30,577 bases of DNA from a virus. The DNA lies in IMG/VR virus record IMGVR_UViG_3300042731_002999, positions 1-30,577 of that record. One strand, 5' to 3'. Each line of letters starts with the position of its first letter. Positions within the stretch are counted from its first letter, which is position 1. The notes beneath the pieces are model-generated. The model did not search any database. It saw nothing but the letters and a program-made list of their open reading frames with translations, and had not been told where the DNA came from. Positions 7,034-13,659 of this stretch are shown here, piece by piece. A program made the position numbers and the translations under genes.

Positions 7034-7194
7034 AAAAACAATCAAGCTATTCAAGAATGAAAGAATCTGTCGGGATGCGCGATTATATTAAAGGCAAAGA
7101 AGCCGGCTGGCGTTTAGCTGGGATGGAGCATTATCAAAAGCATCCTGAAGGCAAAAGCAAAAAAGATTATCCGCTAGAAGGCGCACATAAATAA
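7030..7194 (+). CDS. hypothetical small basic protein (54 aa)
   Basis: Begins MKKQSSYSRMKESVGMRDYI with an ATGA overlap to the preceding gene. The rest (KGKEAGWRLAGMEHYQKHPE, then KSKKDYPLEGAHK) is rich in lysine, histidine and glycine. It is the last gene of the small-gene chain and is followed by an intrinsic terminator at 7235. The start and the stop both fit the overlapping pattern of its neighbours, which supports it as a real gene. Function unknown. Confidence 0.65.
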   Translation: MKKQSSYSRMKESVGMRDYIKGKEAGWRLAGMEHYQKHPEGKSKKDYPLEGAHK

Positions 7195-7234
7195 TTCTTT
7201 TTGTACATCTGAACTCCTATGTTGTGTTGTTTGG

Positions 7235-7257
7235 GCCGTCCAAGTGGACGGCTTTTT
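7235..7257 (+). terminator. intrinsic terminator after the small-gene chain
   Basis: Perfect 7-bp stem GCCGTCC / GGACGGC (7235-7241 with 7246-7252), AAGT loop, then five T. It ends rightward transcripts after the gene at 7030 and lies just beyond the 3' end of the leftward gene at 7257. Confidence 0.88.
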
Positions 7258-7712
7258 CATAACATATCATTTACAAACATCCACACGAACTGAACAAGTT
7301 CGGGCGAATCCTGTTTAAAATGGCTTGGGTTTTCCATAATATCGTGACCAGTCTGCATATCGGGAAGCGACCAGCAGAAAAACAGGTCGCCGGATTGCGT
7401 AACCCGCCAACAGTCCATATCCCACATTGGTGAAGGTTTCGTTTGCCTGTGGTAATATATAGTACGCAGAACATTGACCATGTGCCTTTCACGCTTGCGC
7501 ATGGCGATAACATAAAAGTCGCCTGTGTAATTCGCTTCGTCCAGGCCGCGCGTAGCGCACGCAGTGAGTTCTTTCATGTAATCTTTTGTTGTGCCTTCCC
7601 GAACTTCTCCGACTTCCATTTTGTCGGGTTTTTCCATGCGTTTTACCGCCTCTTCACCGACAGTGGGTTTTTTTGCAATCGGTTGACCATAAAGATCAAT
7701 AATCTTACTCAT
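7257..7712 (-). CDS. conserved phage hypothetical protein (151 aa), opposite strand
   Basis: Starts MSKIIDLYGQPIAKKPTVGE. The C-terminal two thirds has a patterned fold: NYTGDFYVIAMRKRERHMVN at about 62-81, DMDCWRVTQSGDLFFCWSLP near 98-117, and ELVQFVWMFVNDML at the end. The pattern 'DFYV-(I/V)-x-(x)-K-(R/K)-E-R ... F-x-W-x-(L/I)-P-D ... (L/V)-x-(Q)-F-V' resembles an uncharacterised protein common beside podovirus portal and capsid genes. It runs against the flow of the structural operon, divergent from the scaffold gene, with a 70-base gap that must hold promoters for both. No convincing ribosome binding site is seen on its strand. Confidence 0.75.
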   Translation of the reverse strand: MSKIIDLYGQPIAKKPTVGEEAVKRMEKPDKMEVGEVREGTTKDYMKELTACATRGLDEANYTGDFYVIAMRKRERHMVNVLRTIYYHRQTKPSPMWDMDCWRVTQSGDLFFCWSLPDMQTGHDIMENPSHFKQDSPELVQFVWMFVNDML

Positions 7713-7724
7713 AGAACGCTTTAA

Positions 7725-7753
7725 ATTAAAATTTTAGTTTTCTATGATATACT
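7725..7753 (+). promoter_or_regulatory. candidate extended -10 promoter for scaffold and capsid genes
   Basis: TGATATACT (TG-n-TATACT) at 7745-7753 is an extended -10; a weak -35 (ATTAAA) lies 17 bases ahead. It sits in the only gap between the leftward gene at 7712 and the scaffold start at 7782. Confidence 0.4.
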
Positions 7754-7781
7754 TTAGCGCAATGTATTTAAAAGGGAAAGT

Positions 7782-8591
7782 ATGCAAGAGCAATTTGAAG
7801 ATCTAACAGGCGCACCCGAAGGTGTTGTGGATGAAAGTCAATATCATGTTAAGCAAACAGAAGAGACATATGAAAATCAGGAGATACAAGACGAAACAGT
7901 CGAAGAAACCGCACGGGAAGACCCGCAAGAACGCAATTGGCGTGAGATGCGTGAGACGCTCAAAGAACTGAAAAAGCAAAACGAATCTTTGACACAAAAG
8001 TTAACTCAAAGAGAGCAACAAGAAGCATATCAACAATATCAAATGCAGGCGTGGCAGCAAGCGCACCAAGCCGGAGGATCGGAGCCAACGCAGCAGCAAG
8101 AGGACGAAAGCATCGACGACGATGACCTAATCACCGCTGCGCAGGCCAAAAATCTAGCTGGCAAATGGGCTAGGCAAGAGGTCGAAAAGTATTTGAAAGA
8201 GCAGGAAGCGCAAATTGTACCGCAAAAATTGCAGCAGCAGTACAATGATTACAATCAAATTGTAAATCAAGACAATGTGCAACGTCTTATACAAGATGAT
8301 CCCGAAACGGCAGAAGACATAGAGGCGTTAAAAAGCGACCCGATGCGAATGTCACGAATGCTGTACAAAACGCTCAAAGCCCGCTATGGGCAAAAAGATC
8401 AAGAGGAGGACGCATTTGCTATGGCCAAGAAAAAACAAGCCGAGGAGAAGCAGGAAAAAGCGCCAGCGAGCTCTTCTGCGGTTCCAAAGCGATCAGCTCT
8501 TGCGGAAGCCAACGCGTTCGCGCAAGGATTGACGCCTGATTTAAAAAAACAGTTACTTAAAGAAATGGATGAAGCGGCCAAGTATCATTAG
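7782..8591 (+). CDS. head scaffolding protein
   Basis: A 269-residue, highly charged, glutamine- and glutamate-rich helical protein just ahead of the major capsid gene, the standard scaffold position. The N-terminus is acidic (VEETAREDPQERNWREMRET), a coiled coil spans about residues 52-95 (KELKKQNESLTQKLTQREQQ), acidic DESIDDDDLITAAQAKNLAG follows at about 108-127, then a mixed-charge helix, and a basic and helical C-terminus (TPDLKKQLLKEMDEAAKYH) of the type that binds coat protein in P22-like scaffolds. A good ribosome binding site (AAAGGGAAAGT) precedes the ATG. Call rests on position and composition, not on a specific motif. Confidence 0.78.
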   Translation: MQEQFEDLTGAPEGVVDESQYHVKQTEETYENQEIQDETVEETAREDPQERNWREMRETLKELKKQNESLTQKLTQREQQEAYQQYQMQAWQQAHQAGGSEPTQQQEDESIDDDDLITAAQAKNLAGKWARQEVEKYLKEQEAQIVPQKLQQQYNDYNQIVNQDNVQRLIQDDPETAEDIEALKSDPMRMSRMLYKTLKARYGQKDQEEDAFAMAKKKQAEEKQEKAPASSSAVPKRSALAEANAFAQGLTPDLKKQLLKEMDEAAKYH

Positions 8592-8607
8592 ATTAAGGAT
8601 AGAAAAC

Positions 8608-8811
8608 ATGGCTAAGGTTGTATTTGAATTTGATTATCATGAAGACAACGAAGAAATAGAAAAAATGCTTCGCTACAATGATATGGCCATTTCGATGCAC
8701 GATATTTATTATTTAGCGAGAAACAAGCTAAAACATTATGATGAAGATTTAAGCAACCAAGCTGTTGCAATACTTGAGGAAATACAAGAACTAGCCGCTC
8801 CGTATATTTAA
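8608..8811 (+). CDS. small phage protein (67 aa)
   Basis: Starts MAKVVFEFDYHEDNEEIEKM; AAGGA lies nine bases ahead of the ATG. The rest is MLRYNDMAISMHDIYYLARN, KLKHYDEDLSNQAVAILEEI and QELAAPYI. The layout 'KVVFEFDYxEDxEE(L/I)Exx(L/Y)xxxxM ... D(I)xxxxRxxLKHxxEDxS' is a recognisable small protein family of phage head modules, of unknown function. An upstream in-frame start at 8569 would overlap the scaffold gene and lacks a ribosome binding site. Confidence 0.75.
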   Translation: MAKVVFEFDYHEDNEEIEKMLRYNDMAISMHDIYYLARNKLKHYDEDLSNQAVAILEEIQELAAPYI

Positions 8812-8821
8812 ATACAACAAT

Positions 8822-9166
8822 CTAAAAATAAGTATCACAAATTTCAAGTTTTTGGGCTAAATTAGATAAGTAATCTATACATTCCAAATGCTCGCGTATA
8901 CCGACGCAATATAAAAATATATGCATTGTGGGATATAAACCGACAATATATTCGGGATATTGACCACTAACGTCAGATTTTTCAAAAATATAAATTTTAA
9001 ATTCACCAACATAATAAGAATCAATAAAATTATATTTTTGACAAATTACACCCGTCATATAATAATCAAATTCATATTCCAAAGTAGAATCGCATGTTAT
9101 GGTTTCAGAATTCTTTTTTCCGTTTCCGTATTGTTTCCACCTTTCAAAATAATATGTTTTTTCCAT
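8822..9166 (-). CDS. hypothetical protein on the opposite strand (114 aa)
   Basis: Starts MEKTYYFERWKQYGNGKKNS and is rich in tyrosine, phenylalanine and aspartate/glutamate, reading as alternating beta strands (YMTGVICQKYNFIDSYYVGE, then FKIYIFEKSDVSG) ending in a cysteine-containing helix. GGTGAT is a possible ribosome binding site. The DNA is clearly more AT-rich than its neighbours, which suggests separate acquisition. It separates the scaffold block from the capsid gene and is divergent from it. No family recognised. Confidence 0.55.
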   Translation of the reverse strand: MEKTYYFERWKQYGNGKKNSETITCDSTLEYEFDYYMTGVICQKYNFIDSYYVGEFKIYIFEKSDVSGQYPEYIVGLYPTMHIFLYCVGIREHLECIDYLSNLAQKLEICDTYF

Positions 9167-9477
9167 ATATCACCAAATGTCAAATATTTTAACGTGCAAA
9201 TATATTGTTTATAGAATGAGAATGAGCGTAAGTGGCTTTTCACCACATGGCGCATATGATAACTCGACAGTATTAGAATGTCCAATATCCATATTGATTT
9301 TAAAAAATGACCTTACATGTTAAAATTAAAAATTGATGTACCACGGTCTCATCAACCGTTCGGCAGTATCGTACGTTTCGCCAGCGTAAGGTTGAAGTGG
9401 GCTTCACCAGCCAAGAGGAGAAAAAAGAACGTCCCTCGGTTCCGAATGTAAACGAAAGTAAACATGAGGAATTATTC
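9167..9477 (+). promoter_or_regulatory. leader region of the major capsid gene
   Basis: No gene is seen here. The left part is AT-rich and could hold promoters for both the leftward gene and the capsid gene: TAAAAT at 9321-9326 is a possible -10, but no -35 is found at proper spacing. The right part (about 9340-9420) is GC-richer and can fold: GGTTGAAG (9390-9397) pairs with CTTCACC (9402-9408) around a TGGG loop. TGAGGA sits seven bases ahead of the capsid ATG at 9478. Confidence 0.45.
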
Positions 9478-10890
9478 ATGACTATAACTACCAGTGGGGT
9501 TCTCCCCGCACCGGTGGCTCAAAGCTTTTCATATAAACTACTGGCAGTGCCAGTTCCCTAAATATATGGGGAATTAAAACTTCGCCTGATTGACTTGGAA
9601 GGCCTGATGCAGGCCGACAGGGCGCAAGGGTAAAGCCAGCGTGATCGACTGAGCGGCGAAGACCGAAAGGTATACGACAGTCAGGACACGGCCATAAGCA
9701 TCTACGAAAAGCCGTGAGGAAGGATGAAGAGCCTTCCCGCCTCAAAAGAGGTCACAAAAGTAACAGACGATATGATCCATAACTTGCCCGCGACGCGAAA
9801 ATACATGCCGAAAAACGGCGGTACCACTTTGCGTATGCGGCGTTACAATCCCCTCCTTACGGCCACCGTGCCGCTGGGAAATAGTGGGATTGAACCACCA
9901 CCACAGCAGTTGACAGCGGTCGATATTGACGCAGCTATCAATTTCTATGGTACTTTTGTCCTATTGAACGAACAGGTGACCCTAGCCATAAAATTTACAG
10001 AGGGAAAGTTTTACTTGTTCCTCAAATTATACACATGTGGGGTCAATAAATCTTTTCTGATTGACTTGGAAGGCCAGAGATGGCCGACAGGGCGCAAGGG
10101 TAAAGCCAGCGTGATCGACTGAGCGAAGAGAGCCGAAAGGTATACGACAGTCAGAACCGAGCCATAATCGAATTGAAAGCTCGGAGGGAAGTTGAAGCGC
10201 TTCCCCGCCTCAATAGAGGTCACAAAAGTAACAGAATGGCAAAACCAAGATCCGGTTCTTAATGAGGCCGCCAGAAGGCTGGGAGTCTCGCTCCGTCAGT
10301 CCGAGGATGAGCTAACGCGCGACATGCTTTTGTCAACCGCTAGCTTTATCAACGCGACGAATGGAACGAACGGAGACAATCCGACGAACTTGGCTCGTGC
10401 TGACGTCGATCAGATCATCGAAACTCTTGTAGACGCAAATGCGTATACCGTTTCCGATATGATCGAGGGAGCTGACAAGTTTGGAACCGGTCCCGTTCGG
10501 GATTCCTATATCGCTATGGCAAGCTCTCAGCTCATTAGGAGCATCGAGCAAGTCACCGGATTCTTGGCTAAATCCCAGTATCCGCGCGATGAAGGGCTCC
10601 GTGCGGAATGGGGTAACATTTCCAACTTGAGGATTTTCCTTTCAAGTATCGGAAGTGTCAGCCCTAACAGCTCATTACTTGGCGCAAACGTATATAACAT
10701 GTTTGTGACAGGGCTTGACGCGTACACTGTGATCGAACAGGACGGATATTCCAGCCAGTTCATCTACAGGCCGCCTATTTATGACGGTCCGCTGGCTCTG
10801 AACGGCTCTGTAGGCTACAAGTTCGCTCAGGCAAGAACAATCACCAACGACGCATGGGTGCTTAACCTGCGTCAAACACGTGCAGCTTAA
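9478..10890 (+). CDS. major capsid protein, N4-gp56 family, split by two introns (exons 9478-9559, 9770-9983, 10239-10890)
   Basis: The coat protein of the head. Exon 1 encodes MTITTSGVLPAPVAQSFSYK and LLAVPVP; exon 2 YMIHNLPATRKYMPKNGGTT, LRMRRYNPLLTATVPLGNSG and a segment ending LLNEQVT; exon 3 LQNQDPVLNEAARRLGVSLR onward to QTRAA. Joined, they give 315 residues, normal for the N4-gp56 family, including its signatures: PKNGGTTLRMRRYNPL, VPLGNSG, LNEQVTLQNQDPVLNE across the second junction, and TRDMLLSTASFINATNG. Unspliced RNA meets TAA at 9559-9561 in intron 1 and TGA at 10120-10122 in intron 2, so splicing is needed. The ATG has TGAGGA ahead of it. For junction 1 an alternative 3' site (G9766) would insert one extra aspartate. 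A degraded pseudogene is unlikely because every exon keeps frame and family signatures. Confidence 0.9.
9560..9769 (+). ncRNA. group I intron 1 in the capsid gene (210 nt, no ORF of its own)
   Basis: P1: exon end AGUUCCCU (9552-9559) pairs with internal guide GGGGAAUU (9568-9575), placing the required U-G wobble at the splice site. P10: the first bases of exon 2 (AUAUG, 9770-9774) pair with the bases just 5' of the guide. Core: P3 UUCGCC (9581-9586)/GGCGAA (9655-9660); hairpin GGCCU/AGGCC (9601-9615); P7 GACU (9647-9650)/AGUC (9679-9682); P8 ACC-GAAA-GGU (9662-9671). 3' domain: CACGGC/GCCGUG (9687-9716), GGAAGG/CCUUCC (9718-9737), GCCUC-AAAA-GAGGU (9739-9752). It ends in G9769, the expected terminal guanosine. 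Subgroup not assigned. Confidence 0.85.
9984..10238 (+). ncRNA. group I intron 2 in the capsid gene (255 nt, no ORF of its own)
   Basis: P1: exon end UGACCCU (9977-9983) pairs with guide GGGGUCA (10039-10045), again with U-G at the splice site; the 55-nt P1 loop contains an extra hairpin. Core as in intron 1 but with altered pairs: P3 UCUUUUC (10051-10057)/GAAGAGA (10125-10131); GGCCA/UGGCC (10072-10085); P7 GACU (10117-10120)/AGUC (10149-10152); P8 GCC-GAAA-GGU (10132-10141); CCGAGC/GCUCGG (10157-10184); GGGAAG/CUUCCC (10186-10205); GCCUC-AAUA-GAGGU (10207-10220). It ends in G10238. The only downstream exon frame that keeps the protein intact begins at 10239. Confidence 0.85.
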
Positions 10891-10902
10891 AGGAGGTAAA
10901 AG

Positions 10903-11856
10903 ATGCCACAGCCACAAATTTTACTTGGCTCTTTTACCTCTGACGGCAACCCTCGCAATATCGAGGTGCCTATTGCACAGGTGGGAGCTAATATTCGCGT
11001 TGAGCTATTCAACCGAACGAACTTTGCCAGCTCGGCCAACCCCGGCGTTATCAAGCGTTCGTGGTGGCAGGCAGGGATGCCGGCCGGTTCATACAGAGCC
11101 GTGCAAAACACGGACGGCGCGGCTACTGATGAAAGCACTGGCGCCGCGGCTAATGGTTTCACGCTGATTGATACTAATCAGACCAATCAGCTTGAAGGAC
11201 CACAAGTCGGTACAGCATTGACGGCGGCAAATCCCGCGGTGGCAACGTCCAACGCGCATGGATATTCTGTCGGTGATATTGTCCGTGTGACAAATACAAC
11301 AGCGATGCTGCAAATTGCCGGTCTCGATTTTGAGATTACGGCAGTTGGCGGAGCGAACAACTATACTTTAGGGTATTTGGACGCATCCGGCTTTGCAGCA
11401 GCAGCAACGGCTATCACGGCCAGGCGATTGAGATATGAAGATATTTTCGCTCCGCGCAAGCGATTTATTACCAATATTTCTCAAGCCGCTTCCGCTGTTG
11501 TGACGTTCTCTGTATCGCACGGATATTCCGTCGGTGAAAAAATCCGGTTCTCAGTCACTTCCGACAACGGAATGGATGAGATCGACGGTTTGACAGGTGA
11601 AATTACAGCAGTAAATACAACAACCAATACCGCTACTGTGGATATTGACTCGTCAGGATTTACTGCGTTTAGCTTCCCAACATCGGCAAATGCCGCATTG
11701 GGATACTCGCCAGCGCATGCCGTCCCTGCGGGAGAAGATTCCAGCATCGTAAGCGTTCCAAGTCAAAACACCGGCTTTGCCGCTGTTCATCTTGGAAGTG
11801 CTGTTGTTGGCGCATCTTCAGATGTAATTGATTACCGTATTGAACTAGGTTACTAG
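10903..11856 (+). CDS. beta-rich head protein with two FCCH-like modules
   Basis: A 317-residue protein starting MPQPQILLGSFTSDGNPRNI behind a near-perfect AAAGGAGGTAAAAG ribosome binding site, 12 bases after the capsid gene. N-terminal 100 residues (IEVPIAQVGANIRVELFNRT, KRSWWQAGMPAGSYRAVQNT) resemble a small virion-associated domain. Residues 104-170 and 188-260 are FCCH-like beta modules: ANPAVATSNAHGYSVGDIVR and SAVVTFSVSHGYSVGEKIRF, each followed by an acidic turn and a T/D-rich strand. The strong ribosome binding site and capsid linkage suggest an abundant product, such as a head decoration or head-fibre protein; that role is inferred. A partial inverted repeat at 11875 follows. Confidence 0.7.
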   Translation: MPQPQILLGSFTSDGNPRNIEVPIAQVGANIRVELFNRTNFASSANPGVIKRSWWQAGMPAGSYRAVQNTDGAATDESTGAAANGFTLIDTNQTNQLEGPQVGTALTAANPAVATSNAHGYSVGDIVRVTNTTAMLQIAGLDFEITAVGGANNYTLGYLDASGFAAAATAITARRLRYEDIFAPRKRFITNISQAASAVVTFSVSHGYSVGEKIRFSVTSDNGMDEIDGLTGEITAVNTTTNTATVDIDSSGFTAFSFPTSANAALGYSPAHAVPAGEDSSIVSVPSQNTGFAAVHLGSAVVGASSDVIDYRIELGY

Positions 11857-11874
11857 ATCATTCGGTTATTCACG

Positions 11875-11898
11875 TGCGCCAGTGTCAAAACTGGCGCA
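11875..11898 (+). terminator. hairpin after the capsid block
   Basis: Perfect 9-bp inverted repeat TGCGCCAGT / ACTGGCGCA with a GTCAAA loop. It lies right after the stop of the gene at 10903. The downstream TTACTATATA is not a strong T run, so it may be an attenuator or RNA-processing site rather than a full terminator. It would separate high-level capsid messages from the tail genes. Confidence 0.6.
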
Positions 11899-11956
11899 TT
11901 ACTATATAGTCAAGTAAAAAATTTAGTGTTATTGTATGGTTAAACGGAGGTAAAAA

Positions 11957-12502
11957 ATGGGCAGACCGCGGAAAAATCCATTACCAGAAAATAAACAAGA
12001 CACAGAAACAAAAGCGAACGATCCAACGAATGATTTGCTTGCCGAAATGCAAAAAAAAATTCAATTGTTGGAACAGGAAAAAGATCAACTTAACAGAAAG
12101 CTTGAAAAACGCCATCAAACGCCTCAGGATGAAAAAACTCTGCAATATCAGCAAGACATTAGAGGCATCGAGGAAATGCGCCAGGAAGACGCGCGAAAGG
12201 TTAAAGGTATTTTCCGCTGCTTGCAACCTGCGGGAGGAAACGTTGAGTTTTACTTTCGCAAATGGAAAGGCGATCCTATTGAAAAGTATACGCTTCACGA
12301 TGGACAGGAATACGAATTACCCATTAGCGTTGTCAAGCACTTGAACGAACAATGCTATGAAGAAGACAAAGCCTATTTACTGGATGCCAACGGAGAAAAA
12401 ATTAGAGGAGCTGGGAAAAAGCGTTATCGATTTTCCTTTACGGTCAGTAATTACGGCACCCCGGTAAAAGAAGATGTTCAATCCGCCGTCCACTGCGCTT
12501 GA
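11957..12502 (+). CDS. conserved phage structural-region protein (181 aa)
   Basis: Starts MGRPRKNPLPENKQDTETKA after GGAGGTAAAAA. Residues about 24-60 form a coiled coil (NDLLAEMQKKIQLLEQEKDQ), then a second domain from about 80 with KVKGIFRCLQPAGGNVEFYF, RKWKGDPIEKYTLHDGQEYE and LPISVVKHLNEQCYEEDKAY. The pattern 'VKGIF..L..PGG...F.F.K.KGDP.E.Y.L.DG..Y.LP..V..HLN' is that of an uncharacterised family found beside N4-gp56 capsid genes. It overlaps the next gene by 29 bases. It is probably a neck or minor capsid protein; no experimental role is assumed. Confidence 0.75.
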   Translation: MGRPRKNPLPENKQDTETKANDPTNDLLAEMQKKIQLLEQEKDQLNRKLEKRHQTPQDEKTLQYQQDIRGIEEMRQEDARKVKGIFRCLQPAGGNVEFYFRKWKGDPIEKYTLHDGQEYELPISVVKHLNEQCYEEDKAYLLDANGEKIRGAGKKRYRFSFTVSNYGTPVKEDVQSAVHCA

Positions 12503-13658
12503 CCAGATCAAGCTAAAAATCAGGCGTATAACAAAGTCGCCCAATCCCACGCAATTAACAGATCAGCAGATTGTTGATTATGTTAATTGGTATTACCTTT
12601 ATGACTTTCCTGAAGAACTACGACTCAAAAGCCTGAAAACAAACTACATTTTTTTTACTGAGGCTAACGAGGATAGATATAGATTGCCGGTAAACAGGTT
12701 TGTATCAGTCGAACCGCCTTTATATATAGCAGGCTTTGAATCATGGTGGTCGCAAAATCAGGATGAGTTTTATAGGCAATATCCAAAAAATGCAGAGTTG
12801 CAAAACAGAATAGCGACGGGCAACGGAACAGCGGGGCCTTATACTTTTACGCTGTCCACATCCCCGGTTTTAAAACAATGCGTGACAATCACAACGCAAG
12901 ACAGCGGAGGCAACGGAATCGCGCTTATTGATGATGGCGAAGGCAATTTCATTGAAGCCGATCAAACAACAGTCAGCATTAGCAATTCCACGCAGGCCAA
13001 TCCAGTTCAGGTGACAGCGGAAAATCATCTTCTTTCCACTGGAGACACAATCACCATTTTTGGCGTCAACGGAATGACCGAATTAAACGGCAATACATAT
13101 GTTGTCAATGTCATTAACGCTAACAATTTCACGTTGAACGGCATCGACGGAACAGGTTTTACAGCATACACAAGCGGCGGGTCTTTTGTAAAAGGCGTCT
13201 CAAGCTTTGGAACAATAAATTATACCACCGGGGCGGTCTCTGTCACATTTCGCCTGTCTATTCCTTCTGGCACAGACATCGACGCCTCGGCGGTACCTTA
13301 TACGGCTTCTCGGCCATTTGCGGCACTTTTTTACAATAATGAGTTTATTCTTAGGCCTGTTCCCGATCGAGGCTACAAAGTCGAAGTAGCCGCTTTCCGC
13401 AACCCTTCCGATTTGCTTGACGATTCGCAAGATCCCACGCTTAACGAATGGTGGGAGCTTATAGCCCTTGGAGCAGCGTTGAAAATATTTACAGACCGTA
13501 GAGAGTTGCAAGTGCTGGCGCAATACAAGCCTCTTTATGAAGAGCAGCTATTGCACGCGACGAGGCGGACGATCATTCAACAGAGAAACCAAAGAGCGGC
13601 CACGATCTATACCGATCAGTTGCAACACAACGCTGGCCGGTTCTTTAACAATTATTGA
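12474..13658 (+). CDS. head-tail connector / adaptor protein with a nested FCCH-like module
   Basis: A 394-residue protein. The N-terminal half (DQIKLKIRRITKSPNPTQLT, QIVDYVNWYYLYDFPEELRL) and the C-terminal part (NEWWELIALGAALKIFTDRR, about 324-343) match phage adaptor proteins that plug onto the portal. Residues about 134-162 and 243-278 (VTITTQDSGGNGIALIDDGE and GTINYTTGAVSVTFRLS) look like two halves of one beta module also seen at 83-138 of the tail protein at 15439. Between them, at about 166-237, sits an FCCH-like module (VTAENHLLSTGDTITIFGVN, GMTELNGNTYVVNVINANNF). The ATG at 12474 overlaps the preceding gene in another frame. Confidence 0.75.
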   Translation: MFNPPSTALDQIKLKIRRITKSPNPTQLTDQQIVDYVNWYYLYDFPEELRLKSLKTNYIFFTEANEDRYRLPVNRFVSVEPPLYIAGFESWWSQNQDEFYRQYPKNAELQNRIATGNGTAGPYTFTLSTSPVLKQCVTITTQDSGGNGIALIDDGEGNFIEADQTTVSISNSTQANPVQVTAENHLLSTGDTITIFGVNGMTELNGNTYVVNVINANNFTLNGIDGTGFTAYTSGGSFVKGVSSFGTINYTTGAVSVTFRLSIPSGTDIDASAVPYTASRPFAALFYNNEFILRPVPDRGYKVEVAAFRNPSDLLDDSQDPTLNEWWELIALGAALKIFTDRRELQVLAQYKPLYEEQLLHATRRTIIQQRNQRAATIYTDQLQHNAGRFFNNY

Positions 13659-13659
13659 T

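Noticed and set aside
7443-7724. Rightward frame opposite the 7257-7712 gene
   Set aside because: It is a shadow of the leftward gene, which has protein-like patterning.
9294-9326. Promoter TTGATT ... TAAAAT ahead of the capsid gene
   Set aside because: The spacer is 21 bases, too long for a standard promoter; kept only as a remark in the leader entry.
9724-10122. Open frame read as a separate 132-residue gene
   Set aside because: It is exon 2 of the capsid gene flanked by parts of both introns; its first 15 and last 46 residues come from intron sequence.
10192-10890. Open frame read as a separate capsid gene starting at an internal codon
   Set aside because: Residues 1-16 derive from the intron 2 end; the family N-terminal third is in the two upstream exons.
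9478-10890. Capsid gene as a frameshifted pseudogene
   Set aside because: The interruptions have matched splice guides and covarying helices, and the joined protein is full length without damage.
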